From the NCBI GenBank assembly GCA_037043235.1, contig JAWRVZ010000042.1, positions 3,544,001-3,608,000 of the forward strand: DNA of 64,000 nt, given 5' to 3'. Of the stretch, positions 23,932-36,773 are shown piece by piece (the stretch's first letter is position 1; each line of letters starts with the position of its first letter). A program made the translations under genes and the position numbers. Source of the stretch: Rhodeus uyekii (taxonomy: Eukaryota > Chordata > Actinopteri > Cypriniformes > Acheilognathidae). A model generated the notes under the pieces. It saw only the letters and a program-made list of their open reading frames with translations, made no database searches and was not told the DNA's origin.

Positions 23932-25781
23932 CCTACCTTTTGGGAAAAGCAAACAATTTATTCAAAAACTATTTTAAATCTTCTAAAACTGTGATTTTGT
24001 ATAGTAACTTACACAAACCTATTCTACACATTTAAAGCTCTACTCTATTATATCTTTTGCTTGTTCATTGTGCAGTGTATGTGTACAAACACACTGCACA
24101 CTATCGGCTTGTTGGATGTACTTTGAACTGAATTGGAGTATATTAAACTATTGATGGTATAAAGTGTTATAGAAGTAAAAGGTGATGACTTATATGTATA
24201 TTCAGTATATTTTTACATCATAAACAGAAATGCTGTGTTTTGATTTCTAAGTGATCAAATTAGGTAAATGTTTACACTAACAGAAATGCTTAAGGTTTAA
24301 AATAATGTTTTTCTTTCTGAAAACATATTGTTAGCCGTATGCTATATGTTTGTAAAGCATATAATACGCATGCAGTTTTGCAGATTTGGTCTAAAGATCC
24401 GGTATATGAGTGAATGTTTCACTGAGTGGGGCCGAAAACTACTTCTATTGAGTAAACATTTTTAAAAACTGTAAGATTAAAAATGTTTGGGTAAGATGAC
24501 TGTAGAGTAGTTTAGGTAAACTTGTGATTCGGATAACACATTTGTGAGAAAGTAATTTTACATAATATATTTTCAATAATTGTAATGTACAACAGTATAA
24601 TTAATTCAATAATAAGAGGTTTATAACAAAACTTTATCAAATATGACTAAGTTTCCCATAGTATTAAATAACTAAATGTTAACACTAACTTTTTAGTATA
24701 CAATCTGAAGATAAATCAAAACAGTATAAAAACATTTTCCGTCACTATGAGATAAGAGCTAAGAGGAACCTTTATTTAATACACAAATTAAAATCTTAAA
24801 TCACTTTTGTTTTTGTAGTATAAACACACAAGTTCTGATCGCAGAGGTGTCGACTTACAGCATGCTTTTGTTTTTGTTTTTGGACTCTGTTGAACCTGGA
24901 TGCATTAATTTGAAGCATAATAAAGTACAGGAAAATATATATTTATACTCATTTTCAAGACAGTTTTTCAACATTTTAAATCTTTAAATCAACATTTTCC
25001 ATTTTACTCAGGTATTTTATAGTGAAGTGAATGAAGAATGAATAATTTTATTGCAATGTCTTATTTGAACAAGGCATAATTTGTTAAGTCTTTCAGGAGA
25101 ACTGGTGTGTGCTGCATGACTGTTAACAAACAGGCTATCAGACCCTCAACTGCATCACAGTGGGAGATGGATAGTAGAAAAACCAGGGATCGGATGTCTG
25201 GGCCCTTATCATTGCTAAAATGCAAACAGAGTATTTTCTTCTTCTGGTAGGTAAAACACAGTCTCTGCCTTCAGTTTTTAGATCAAACAACACTGATTTT
25301 GATGCTGGGTGTTAACAATGTAAAACTTGCTAGGGTTACTTTCCCCACAGACAATCAAAGAAACAATCATGACCCCCAACCGCTTTCCCCCCACCAGACT
25401 GGATGGAGCCAGAAGACAGGAGAGGAGCAGCACCATTTCAATGGCACTCTGGTTAAGATCCATCCATCATCATATATCAAACCATAAAATCAGCTGTACC
25501 TTTATTTGATTGACACTCTGACTTGCCTGTCTGTGACGCTAAGTTGTAAATCTAACCATAAAAACCTTTGACAGTCAGCGAGCAGCCAATCAGGGGCAAC
25601 AACACACACACATTTAACCCCTAAACACCTGTCTGTCAAACATTCACCGGACAGTTTGAGTGGCAGGTGGACAGCCGGACACAGGGTACGGCCATAAATT
25701 ACACCCATAAATCACACCATAAATTAGGCCATAAATCATCTTTGAGACAAGGTGTATTATATAACTACTAATGCAAAACAA

Positions 25782-25840
25782 CAGCCATTTATATATATAT
25801 ATATATATAGGTAGGTAGATAGATAGATAGATAGATACAA
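25782..25840. repeat. (TA)n then (TAGA)n microsatellite at palindrome outer edge
   Basis: A run of alternating TA is followed by tagg and taga tetranucleotides. It begins about 10 bp beyond the last base shared with the left arm. Confidence 0.85.
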
Positions 25841-27654
25841 AAGTGGGACTTATAACACTAAAAGTGTCCACCAGACCTCTACGGCTCATATCACATATCT
25901 GTTTCTTTATCTGTCTGTGCCGCTGATAGTTCATCAAATCCATTCCTTTATGAGATGTCAACTGAGAAGTGATGTTATGATGACAATAAACAAACATAAT
26001 TTGAACTTATCACTTGAAAAGAAAAATGAGGTACATTACCCATCCATTTCTTCTTCACAGCAGCACATCCAGCATATTTCTCTAATGCAACTAAATTACT
26101 TTCTGCCATGATTATGTAAGTTTGAGACCGATTTAAGAAACCGAAATCACAGAACTCCATTGAAGGGGCAAAAATGTCAATTCTGTCATAATTTACTATT
26201 TACTCTCAAAATATATTCCTTTGTGGTCACAGTAGAAAGACATTCCTACAGACATGAAAGTGAGAAAATGATGACAGCATTTTCATTTTTTTTGGAAGTA
26301 TCTCTGGAAGGGTTCTGCGATATGCTGCCTCTCAGCAATACAAATGTCCTCTGTTGCACTACAAGATAAACACAGTCTCTGAATGTAAAATACAAGGACA
26401 AGGAACTATGTATGATGCAGTATGTTTCCTCCTTATGTTTCTAGAACCTCATAATGACACCATCTGCATTGTTTTCTGTAGACTTGACGGCTGAATACAT
26501 TGAAAAATGATGCAACAGAACATTTAATGATATATTCTCAACATCTTGTACTGACTTGATAACTTGCTAATCTGCACAGTTCAGAAAAGTGATTTCCTTA
26601 CAGTGTGAAAATCTATAGGGGTTTTCTATAATTCAACACCATTCCACTGGTATGTAATTTGAAATTTGTCTATACATATTTTAGTAACCCCTTAGGGTGG
26701 TCACTCAAATCGACAGTCAGAGCCGGGGCTGGTTCGTTGCAACAAATTACAACGCCTGAAAAATAGCTGATTCTTCAATAATACTGTAATTGAAGTGCAA
26801 ATGCCCACATTCAGTCTATACAAGCCAGCCATTGTTGTACTGAACTGCAGTTGTGTTCACTTCTTTTGCGTGATTATATTGCTTTTATGCAAGTACATTT
26901 TGATTTGATTGATATAGGTGGAAAACTAAGTGTATTTAAGGGATAATTTCATCAATAGCTCAGAGACCACATCTTTAAAGCTCTAAAAATGACACAAACC
27001 ACCATAAAAGTATGGTCCATACCACATGTGTGCCTAATTCCAAGTCTTTTAAATTCATATGTTGATTAATTTAGTTGAATCACTAATTTATTTGTCCAAA
27101 GAAAAGTCAGAGGTTAATGCTATCTACAGGTACTCTATTAAGGCAAAAAGAGTGCATGGTTTTCTTATAACTCAGTTTGGAGAAAGTAATAACACTCTGG
27201 AGAACAGCAGGACGAAGACTTTCAGCTCACGTAATGAATCCTCACATTCCCTCAACCATGAAGTCACTGACCTGCAAATAAATTGGGTCCCAGGTGTACA
27301 GTGAACCCTCGCTCTCCTGCACCACTGGGAGTTTCAGGTGTGATTGGGAGAGGTCAGCATGTCTCACCTGTAGCCTGCGGTGGACACAGCACCTCAATCA
27401 AGTTTGACTTTCGTTTGCGACACATTGAATGGAAAATTCCTCTGTGTGTGACTTAGACTAATTTCAACAGTGGCCTAATCTTTCTAATTACTCCATCACT
27501 GAGAACAGGAAAAATTATTTTCAAATTTCCAAATCTTTCTAATGACGCCATCATTAAGAAGAAATGACCAGAGTTCTGATTGAATGTAATGAAAGCAAAA
27601 TATTTGAAAAATTGCGCTAAATAGAGTCCACTTAGAGTCCACTAATGGCATGGC
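25841..27654. other. Intergenic DNA, no gene recognised
   Basis: There is no supported ORF. A fragment at about 26975-27065 resembles the dispersed repeat at 1985-2100. Nothing else could be assigned. Confidence 0.55.
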
Positions 27655-27656
27655 TA

Positions 27657-27697
27657 CTCACACAAGGATCTTAAGATATGGATTCATGTATGTATTG

Positions 27698-27739
<42 letters not shown>

Positions 27740-27780
27740 CAATACATACATGAATCCATATCTTAAGATCCTTGTGTGAG
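27657..27780. repeat. Perfect 124-bp hairpin palindrome
   Basis: Forty-seven bases at 27657-27703 are repeated without a mismatch in reverse complement at 27734-27780. The 30-bp (TA)n spacer between them is itself self-complementary. The arms include ctcacacaaggatcttaaga. TA follows on both sides. Each arm also contains the inner palindrome atcttaagat. It may be a tiny fold-back MITE or a product of template switching at the TA run. Confidence 0.95.
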
Positions 27781-27802
27781 TATATATATATATATACACA
27801 CA

Positions 27803-28980
27803 GTAATACCTCGGTGTACGAGCATTGTATCGGTGTGCGAGAAAAATATTCCCACGCGCATTTTTGTATAGAAAAGATCTAATGCTCAGCATCATCGTGC
27901 GTATTTTTACTGGAAATATCCTAATGACAGCCTCTTACAAAACAGTTACGCTGTTCCAACCCCTTTATCACCTCTTAACTCGTTCATTCTCTCAGCGTCG
28001 CTCGGTTTGGGTGCATCATTCACCACAGTGCATTATTTTATAAGTTGTTGTTCATTACGTTAATCATCACAGTGACTGTTACATGTGAATATGATGAAAC
28101 TTTATTAACGGAGCATGCTACCAACACCACACATTGCATATTAAAGAGGCTCATGTGTGTTCTCAGTCAGGGGGTAATGACGTTCTTAAAGGGCCATACA
28201 CTTTTAGAGAACAGCATACTATAACAGTTATAACTCTGTACAGATCATATACATAAGTGATTTACAGCGGTTTTACCTCGTGTTGTTGCATTAATTGTGA
28301 TCGCTATTCTTCACGTTGTAATATTGTTACAAATGTTGAAGGAACTAGTTAATCTGATGTGTTCAATAAGTGTTAAGTTAACAATAAGTGGTTTCAGTTT
28401 AGTCTTGTCACTTTAAGAGGGTGGGGTTTCAGGGGGGCTAGAGAGAGAGTTGAGTTGTGAGGGATTAGAGAGGGCTCGGAAGCAGAGATAGTTTTGATTC
28501 TTCTGTTATGTACGGCGTGTGTTGCGGCCAGAACAGCAATACGTTAGTTCTCAATAAAATCTCTGAACGAGAAGGAACCTGTCTGGTTATTAAAAGTAGC
28601 AACGCTACAATGTAGTGAAATATATTCGTACAGCAGCATATAGAATGATGTACGAACTAAATTCTCCCTGTAAGCAGTAACACCCTGCACCCCTCCCCTC
28701 CCCTCTCGTCTTCATCACGCCAGCAGTGACAGGTAAAGTGTGCGTTACAGTAAATTGTCAAGTACTTTTAGAGTTTAATTGTCAATTATTAATTATTATT
28801 TATATGTGATCTTAATGGTTATAATTTTAAATGTAAATAATAGGTTCAAACCCAAAAAATAAAATGTGCATTTATGGTTGTCTGGAATGAATCAAGTGAT
28901 TGTTATTGCATTCTTATGGGGAAAATTGTTTTGGTGTACGAGAATTTCACTCTTGGAACGAATTAAACTTGTAAAACAAA
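27803..28980. mobile_element. pogo/Tigger-like DNA element with decayed right end
   Basis: The left end reads cagtaatacctcggtgtacg, followed by a second 'cggtgtgcgag'. The right part has the inverted counterpart 'tttggtgtacgag' near 28930, followed by 'ggaacgaattaaactt'. The expected terminal sequence has then decayed or been lost. Termini of this type occur in pogo/Tigger-like elements. No transposase frame survives. A possible solo LTR lies inside at 28325-28609. Confidence 0.5.
28325..28609 (+). mobile_element. Possible solo LTR
   Basis: The segment begins TGTTAC and ends CTACA, and contains an AATAAA signal (in 'tcaataaaatctctgaacg') about 60 bp from its end. This layout is like an LTR U3-R-U5. 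The flanks ATAT and ATGT are not an exact target duplication, so the call is tentative. Confidence 0.4.
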
Positions 28981-28994
28981 AATCCATATTTTAA

Positions 28995-29275
28995 ATGAAA
29001 GTTGTTATCATTAGGGGAAAACAAAATCTAAACCTACATGGCCCTGTGTGAAAAGGTGGATCTGGAAGACTTGCTGTGATAAATGGAAGCATGAATTCTG
29101 CTGTCTACCAAAAATTCCTGAAGGAGAATATCCAGCCATCTGTTTGCGACCTCAAGCTGAAGCGAACTTGGGTTCTGCAGCAGGACAATGATTCAAAACA
29201 CACCAGCAAGTCTTACCTCTAAAAGTCTGAAGAAAAACAAAATAAAGACTTTGGAGTGGCCTAGTCAAAGTCCTG
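28995..29275 (+). pseudogene. Tc1-like transposase remnant, left part
   Basis: The sequence holds a deleted left terminal region ('cctacatggccctgtgtg') joined to a transposase segment. The translation includes AVYQKFLKENIQPSV and the catalytic-Asp segment VLQQDNDSKHTS. The reading is cut at 29275 by a Harbinger-like element and resumes at 31686 with DLNPIEMLW. An in-frame stop also follows SKSYL. Confidence 0.82.
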
Positions 29276-31685
29276 GGGCCTCATGTACTAACACTTGTGT
29301 TGAATTCATACTGACACATTACGTACGGACAAAGCTGTGAATGTGCGAACGCACAAAAAAATCCAGATGTATCAATCTCTGCGTTCGAAGGATCCCGCGC
29401 ATATTCTCTTTGTACATCCCGATTAACGTGAAATTGAGCGCACATGCACAAGCACAACACTCCACCCAGTCTCCTCCCTTCATTAAACTCATTTAAATAT
29501 GGTAATGATTCCACATGGGCAAAAGAAAGCAGTAAGAAAATGGCTAAAGCAAGCGGCATGAAAACGAAACTTTACAGAAAGTGAATTGGAGGTGCTACTA
29601 TCGGAGGTAGAAATTAGAAAAAAAATATATTTGGAATTTTTTTCTCCGGAATTATTAAAAATAAAAGGAAAAAAAATATGAGTGCTGTCAGTGCGTTTGG
29701 ATCTGAAAGTCGCACTGTAAATTGTCTTGCAATTGTCTTTAGTGGATAACCGCGGTCTCCTGAAGGGTTGTTGTATAATTAAATGCAAATAAATAACAAT
29801 AAAAAGTACTAGGGGAGCGCGGGGCACAAAGTAACGCGGGGTAAATAGTAACATAGACTTTTTAGATACCGGTAGTTGCACGGTCTTAAATGTGACGTGC
29901 TAACGGGCTTTTCATCACACTGTTTTCACACGTCTTCTGGCCAGCTTTCGAGAAATTGCAGCGAAGTTTGGATGAGAACCACAGGAAAAACTCTTTTGGC
30001 AGCATGTAAATATTTTTTTATATAGGCTAGTAGTTATTTTTCGATTTTCAAAGAATGTGTGAAAGTATGTTAGTCCAATCTTATATTGTTATGATTACCA
30101 TCTTCTTGGCTAAATGATGGTACCATTTTGAAAGACGTGAAAAACACATAGCGACTGCTAGCCCGTCCTGAGGTAAACAAGACAGCGCGGGGTCAGTTTT
30201 AACACTATGTTACAACTAAGCCACATTGAATAGGCTGCATCATTAATCATATATTTTGCATTGTATTAACTTATTAAAACGTCATGTCATTCATGTCATT
30301 CATGTCATTACATTGTTCAAAGCATAACAAATATAAAAAATAAAGGGAAAAATATATTTAATTCATAAGTTATTCTTATGATCATCAAGACGTAACTTTT
30401 TTAAACAAATAAAAATACGTGAATGAACATGCATTGGATAACATGGTGTTAAAACTAACCCGCTGTCTGTTACAACGAGCCCCGCTCACGGGTAAGAAGT
30501 AACATTTTACTCCTTGCGCTATTGCCGATACTGCACAGAAACGGTAGGTCCAACGAACATGAAAACAGTGCTCATTTATAGGAGAGGCTTGTATGTTGTT
30601 TGTATAAAAATATGGTTTGTCTAACCCTATTACTTTGTTCATTATTTGGCTAAAACCAAAAAGTGTTACGTTGTGCCCCACGCTCCTCCATTAGATAGAA
30701 CCATAACTTTAAATGCATCACTCACCAAGAAGCCACCCATCGCGCACTCAACCATGCTGTTTGATCTTGCTACAATATTTGTTATGCGTATTTGCGCATC
30801 ACATATAATCTGCACATTTATTGAATAGAAATGTTTCCGATTCACATATGCAAATTCATCTTCAGATGGTGCCTTATATGTGTATGCAGTCGATCGCTCC
30901 GTTTACATTAGGGAAACCGGCTGTCGTTGCAAATTGCATTTTAATGTTTGGCTGGTCAACTGCATCATATATGAACCATCAATTGGGCATTGCGCGGCGT
31001 TTCGCGGCGTTGCGCGGCTCAAAGACGACTCGCTTATTTCTGAGCGGTCTGCCAGTTCTCTTTGGAAATAATCATTTGCCAGGAAACTAAGCGTTGTCAG
31101 CACCTGTAACGGAATGGGTATTGCGTGTTTCCTCGCTGTCTCTCTCTCTAGATTCGGACCCAATTAGATTCGGAGGATAGCCCTTGTAAATCTGACATGG
31201 CTGATTAGCCAGTCATCCTCCTGGGCCAGAAAATCATTGTGGTCCCTAAAAACTCGTTCTCTTCGGATTCTGCCATTAGCAGTGTCCTCTAATATTGCCA
31301 AAGCTGCCATTGCCAGACTAAGGGTTGTGTCAATTTGCACTTGCTTTTATATGTTCTTACTTAATTGCATAATTTATAGAATATTCCCATAAGGCTTGTG
31401 TGACAATATATACGGTATCAATTATTTTATACATTGCAAATTAATAGCAATGCTTCCCACAGACTTGAGGAACAATTCGTTGTATAATGTTTGCAGCTTC
31501 ACTTCATTGCCTGTAGGAGTCGCCAACGGACAAAACTATGAGAAATGAACTTACGCCAGCCATGAACTTGCCGTGGAGAAACGCACATTGTCACGTTAGT
31601 TTCACTTTTAGTACATCCCACCGTGAGCGTGAAAGCTGGCGAACGCAACGTTTTTGTGCGCAAGTAGTGTTGATACATGAGGCCC
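29276..31685 (+). mobile_element. PIF/Harbinger-like element, copy 1 (2.4 kb), TSD CTG
   Basis: The termini are GGGCCTCATGTA at 29276 and the inverted TACATGAGGCCC-type end at 31685. They are flanked by CTG at 29273-29275 and 31686-31688. The split Tc1 gene (SP-DLNP) can be read across the site once one CTG is removed. A plus-strand segment near 29566-29720 encodes KRNFTESELEVLLSEVE and a later AFGSESRTVN. These match the Myb/SANT-like DNA-binding protein that accompanies Harbinger transposases. No transposase catalytic domain was found. It contains a nested MITE at 29812-30689. A sister copy lies at 32225-33831. Confidence 0.82.
29812..30689. mobile_element. 878-bp MITE nested in Harbinger-like copy 1
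   Basis: Inverted ends gggagcgcggggcacaaagt (left, from 29813) and the near-complement 'gttgtgccccacgctcctcc' (right, to 30689) bound a segment absent from sister copy 2. In copy 2 the flanking text 'aaaaagtacta' runs directly into 'ttagata', an empty site. Internal repeats of 'cgcggggt' and 'gttacaac' type are present. No convincing target duplication longer than one base is seen, so the superfamily is open. Confidence 0.72.
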
Positions 31686-32040
31686 CTGACCTGAATCCCA
31701 TTGAGATGCTGTGGCATGACCTTAAAAAGGCAGTTCATGCTGAAAATGTGGCTGAATTACAACAATTCTGCAAAGATGAGTGGGACAAAATTCATCCACA
31801 GCTGTAAAAGACTCAATGCAAGTTATCACAAACGCTTGATTGCAGTTGTTGCTGCTCAACCAGTTATTTGGTTTAGGGGGCAAACACCTTTTCACACATG
31901 TTCATGTTTTCCCTTAATAATAACAACCTTCATTTAAAAACTGCATTTTTATGTTTACTTGTGTGATCTTTGACTAATATTTAAATTAGTTTGATGATCT
32001 GAAACATTTAAGTGTGATATAAGTAAATAAATAAACTGTA
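31686..32040 (+). pseudogene. Tc1-like transposase remnant, right part and 3' terminal region
   Basis: This continues the gene broken at 29275. DLNPIEMLWHDLKKAVHA carries the catalytic Glu, and AELQQFCKDEWDKI and RLIAVVAA follow. A frameshift or stop lies after HPQL. Next comes 'gggggcaaacaccttttcac', typical of the 3' inverted repeat of fish Tc1 elements. The right end is lost in a TA-rich tract. Confidence 0.82.
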
Positions 32041-32224
32041 CATATATATACAGGGAGTGCAGAATTATTAGGCAAATTGTATTTTTTGAGTATTAATGTT
32101 ATTATTGAACAACAACAACAAATGAACACAAAAAACTCATTAATATCAAAGCTGAATATTTTTGTATCAATATTTTAAGTAGTTTTTAGTTTTAGCTATT
32201 TTAGGGGGATATCTGTGTGTGCAG

Positions 32225-33831
32225 GGGCCTCATGTACTAAGACTTGCGTTGAATTCATACTGAAACATCACTTACGGACAAAGCTGTGAATGTGCGAACG
32301 CACAAAAAAATCCAGATGTATCAATCTCTGCGTTCGAAGGATCCCGCGCATATTCTCTTCGTACATCCCGATTCACGTGAAATTGAGCGCACATGCACGA
32401 GCACAACACTCCACCCAGTCTCCTCCCTTAATTAAACTGATTTAAATATGGTAATGAGTCCACTTGGGCAAAAGCAGGCGGCACGAAAACGAAAGTGAAA
32501 GTACAGAAAGTGAATTGGAGGTGCTACTATCGGAGGTAGAAATTAGAAAAAAAAATATTTGGAACTTTGTCCTCCGGAATTAATAACAAAAGGAAAAAAA
32601 AAAATGAAAATATGGGGGAGTTTAGCTGATGCCGTCAATGCGGTTGGATCTGAAAGTTGCACTGTAAATGATCCTAAAAATAAATGGTCTTATAATTGTC
32701 TTTAGTGGATAACCGCGGTCTTCTGAAGGGTTGTTGTATAATTAAATACAATTATTATATATAATTGTTATTTAATTAATTTAATTAAATGCAAATAAAT
32801 AAAAATAAAAAGTACTATTAGATAAAACCATAACTTTAAATGCATCACTCATCAAGAAGCCATCGCGCACTCTGCCAGCTACCAGCTGTCACCCAACCAA
32901 GCTTTTTGTAAGGATGTATGAATCATGGGTTGACCCAGGCCACCTTGCCACAATATTTTTTAGGCGTATTTGCGCATCACATATAATCTGCACATTTATT
33001 GAATGGAAATGTTTCCGATTCTCGTATGCAAATTCATCTTCAGATGGTGCCTTATTTGTGTGTGCAGTCGATCGCTCCGATTACATTAGGGAAACCGACT
33101 ATCGCTGTAAATTGCATTTTAATGTTTGGCTGGTCAACTGCATCATGTGGGGACAGCTGGTTTTGCGCAGCTCATACGACTCGTTTATTCCTGAGCGGTC
33201 GGTCAGTTCCCTTTGGAAAGAATCAGTTGCCAGGAAACCAAGCGTTGTCGGCACCTGTAACGGAACGGGTATTGCGTGTTTCCTCGCTGTCTCTCTCTCT
33301 AGATTCGGACCCAACTAGATTCGGAGGATAGCCCTTGGAAATCTGAAAGGGCTGATAAGGCAGTCATCATTGTGGTCCCTAAAAACTCGTTCTCTTCGGA
33401 TTCTGCCATTAGCAATGTCCTCTAATATTGCCAAAGCTGCCATTGCCATAGACTAATTGTTCATTTTACCCTTCAATTTGCACGTGTTTTTATATGTTCT
33501 TACTTAATTGCATAATTTATAGAATATTCCCATAAGGCTTGTGTGACAATATATATATATATATAAATTATTTTATACATTGCAAATAAATAGCAATGCT
33601 TCACACAGACTTATAGAAAAATTCGTTGTATAATGTTTGCAGCTTCACTTCATTGCCTGTAGTAGTCGCCAATGGACAAAACAATGAGATATGTACTTAC
33701 GCCAGACATGAACTTGCCGTGGAGAAACGCACATTGTTACGTTAGTTTCACTTTTAGTACATCCGACCGTGAGCGTAAAAGCTGGCGAACGCAACGTTTT
33801 TGTGCGTTAGTAGTGTTGATACATGAGGCCC
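32225..33831 (+). mobile_element. PIF/Harbinger-like element, copy 2 (1.6 kb), TSD CAG
   Basis: It has the same termini as copy 1 (GGGCCTCATGTAC... and ...ATGAGGCCC), flanked by CAG at 32222-32224 and 33832-33834. The two copies share most of their interior, but copy 2 lacks the nested 878-bp MITE. The Myb-like relic is visible as ESELEVLLSEVEIRKK but is frameshifted. Confidence 0.83.
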
Positions 33832-33984
33832 CAGGTGACTATTACTGTGCATAATTATTAGGCAACTTAACAAAAAACAAATTTATACCCATTTCAATTA
33901 TTTATTTTTACCAGTGAAACCAATATAACATCTCAACATTCACAAATATACATTTCTGACATCCAAAAACCAAACAAAAACAAA

Positions 33985-34739
33985 TCAGTGACCAATATAG
34001 CCACCTTTCTTTGCAAGGACACTCAAATGCCTGCCATCCATGGATTCTGTCAGTGTTTTGATCTGTTCACCATCAACATTGCGTGCAGCAGCAACCACAG
34101 CCTCCCAGACACTGTTCAGAGAGGTGTACTGTTTTCCCTCCTTGTAAATCGCACATTTGATGATGGACCACAGGTTCTCAATGGGGTTAAGATCAGGTGA
34201 ACAAGGAGGCCATATCATTAGATTTTCTTCTTTTATACCCTTTCTTGCCAGCCACGCTGTGGAGTACTTGGACGCGTGTGATGGAGCATTGTCCTGCATG
34301 AAAATCATGTTTTTCTTGAAGGATGCAGACTTCTTCCTGTACCACTGCTTGAAGAAGGTGTCTTCCAGAAACTGGCAGTAGGACTGGGAGTTGAGCTTGA
34401 CTCCATCCTCAACCCGAAAAGGCCCCACAAGCTCATCTTTGATGATACCAGCCCAAACCAGTACTCCACCTCCACCTTGCTGGCGTCTGAGTCGGACTGG
34501 AGCTCTCTGCCCTTTACCAATCCAGCCACGGGCCCATCAAGACTCACTCTCATTTCATCAGTCCATAAAACCTTAGAAAAATCAGTCTTGAGATATTTCT
34601 TGGCCCAGTCTTGACGTTTCAGCTTGTGTGTCTTGTTCAGCCAATCAAGTCCTTCTTTTGACCCATTTTGCCAAAGGAAAGGAAGTTGCCTAATAATTAT
34701 GCACACCTGATATAGGGTGTTGATGTCATTAGACCACAC
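33985..34739 (-). pseudogene. Tc1-like transposase, C-terminal two thirds, frameshifted
   Basis: The upstream frame (34739-34305) contains WAKKYLKTDFSKVLWTDEM with the first catalytic Asp. The downstream frame (34428-33985) contains IFMQDNAPSHAS with the second Asp and SPDLNPIENLW with the Glu, so all three DDE residues remain. A frameshift in the overlap (about 34305-34428) separates the two parts, and the N-terminal DNA-binding region is deleted. Family assignment from these motifs is firm. Confidence 0.88.
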
Positions 34740-34881
34740 CCCTTCTCATTACAGAGATGCACATCACCTAATATGCTTAATTGGCAGTAGGCTTTCCAGC
34801 CTATACAGCTTGGAGTAAGACAACATGCATAACGAGGATGATGTGGTCAAAATACTCATTTGCCTAATAATTCTGCACTCC

Positions 34882-34884
<3 letters not shown>

Positions 34885-34932
<48 letters not shown>
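34885..34932. repeat. (TA)n microsatellite
   Basis: A run of alternating TA immediately follows the right end of the Tc1-like element. Confidence 0.95.
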
Positions 34933-34933
<1 letters not shown>

Positions 34934-36119
34934 ATTGTAAAAACAGCCTTCCTAGGGTGGTTCAAGTTCCCAAAATCTCTTTAAAACCATTAAACCAGGC
35001 CAGCCTCATCCAGCTTGATGGCCATCTGCCACTGAAAAAACAACCTAAACTGTTTTACCTTCGGTAAAGTGATAAAATGCTCCCTGTTTTTTATTTATTT
35101 ATCAACAGTGATCTCAATTTGTATTTAATCGATTACGATGACTTTTGTCTTTCATATCTTATCTATAGAAGTATTTTTATTACATCAGAGCTTAAATTCA
35201 CAGCAGTGAGACTGTTCCATCTGCAACAATTTGCATGTAATATATTGCAAGATTGATTTTCTTTTATCAAAATACCCCCATTTTTTAATTTAACACTGCA
35301 TAATGATGGTCGGTGAAAAACATTTATTTTTTTCTGGCTTGTATATAGTTATTCGTTTCATTGTAGAATAAGGTATAGGGCTGTACAACATCAGAGAATA
35401 TAGATCCAAAGACAACATCCATGTATTATCATCTAGTTCCAGAAGAAAGTTTCACCAAACCAGCTGAATATGAAGAAGACGAAAGGAAATCACTCTTTTC
35501 CTTTCGTTCCTATTCCTCTCCTTTGATGGAGTACCACCTTCCTAAACAAACAACTACAAAGTGCATGAAAGAGCAGAGAAATCAATTCACCGTGTACATT
35601 AGGGCAACTGAAGAGGTTTTCCAGTGTGTGGTCCATGTGCGAAATGAAAGAGAATTCTTTCATATTTGGCATGTTTCATCCGTGGTGATGTGAAAGCTGC
35701 TCATCTGTTCTCTCATAATTCAAGGTTCTATCTTTCATTACTTTTGCTTCACAGCACAATATGCATTGCATACTATCTTTGTTTACCTAAAATAATCATT
35801 TGTTTAGTGATTTCTTGTGTTGTGTGGGGAACGACCTCAATCACTTGTTTTGGCTCTGCATGGGCTTTTGGAATTGTACAATTAATTTAGCTGGGAAGTG
35901 TATTAAGTTGAATTAGGGTTAACCTGATGTTTAACCATTATGAAATGAGGAGAAGAATGTGTCTTGAAGAATGTGTCTCTTAAAAAATGTGCCAAAAATT
36001 CATTTCTGCATTCAGAATAAATTAAGAACTAAACGTAACCATTATAGTTGAGAAGCATCGTTAATCACCATCATTATTCCCAGTTTTGCAGAAAAAAGGC
36101 TTGGATTTAGCCACGAGGA
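34933..36119. other. Intergenic DNA, no gene recognised
   Basis: The longest open frame (35421-35693, plus, 90 codons) has no recognisable motif and is not supported. No repeat family was identified. Confidence 0.55.
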
Positions 36120-36223
36120 GTCATTGTTAAATTAGGAAACTACAGTAGCTTTAATAAATATGCTTTAGAAAAAAAAAAAAAACATTGCTGGTGTGCATCT
36201 TTAGACAAAACATTGGCACTGAC

Positions 36224-36284
<61 letters not shown>

Positions 36285-36300
36285 CTTCTGATATATGCTG
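36120..36300. mobile_element. Fragment of fish MITE (CCTGGTTTCACAGA family) with (TA)n
   Basis: The phrases 'gctggtgtgcatctttagac' and 'aaaacattggcactgacata' match the interior of the same family found at 45873-46088. The remainder is replaced by a long (TA)n run at about 36223-36282. The copy is truncated. Confidence 0.6.
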
Positions 36301-36773
36301 TTACAAGTTTCCTACAGACCTTTGTAAAGTCTGTTCCATGAAAGCACGCAAGTTTTGCACAAAAAAATAAATAAATAAATAAAATTCTTGACATCAATAA
36401 TATGTCCCATGGGATGCATTAGGCTTGCCAGTTTTCCAATGTCAAGTGCTAGAGTAATCCCAGAGCAGGCATATAGTGTATGTCATTGTGATTTCCTACA
36501 CCAGCACATGAAGCCATAAGTTTGCCTCCCACTGCTGCTGGAACATAATTGCCATTTAGACTCAATTCATTCCCTTTACATTCTCCAGTAAATCACTGAA
36601 CAAATAGTTCTGTTAGGTCACAATGTTACTTTTAGGTTCACAGTGCTACACCAAATCAGTCAAACCAATAGACTGTATCCTGATTAAACACCCTTAAATC
36701 TCCTGTACGACTGTTCAAAGACTATCAAACAACTGGAGGGAATCCAGCAGGGAGGAAAAAGAAATCATCTCAG

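Larger units (their letters stand above)
32051..34884 (-). mobile_element. Tc1-like element (CAGGGAGTGCAGAATTATTA termini)
   Basis: The ends cagggagtgcagaattatta at 32051 and its complement at 34884 are flanked by TA (32049-32050 and 34885-34886). A 1.6-kb Harbinger-like element is inserted near the left end. Without it the element is about 1.2 kb. The transposase runs on the minus strand but lacks its N-terminal part, so the copy is internally deleted and defective. Confidence 0.9.
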
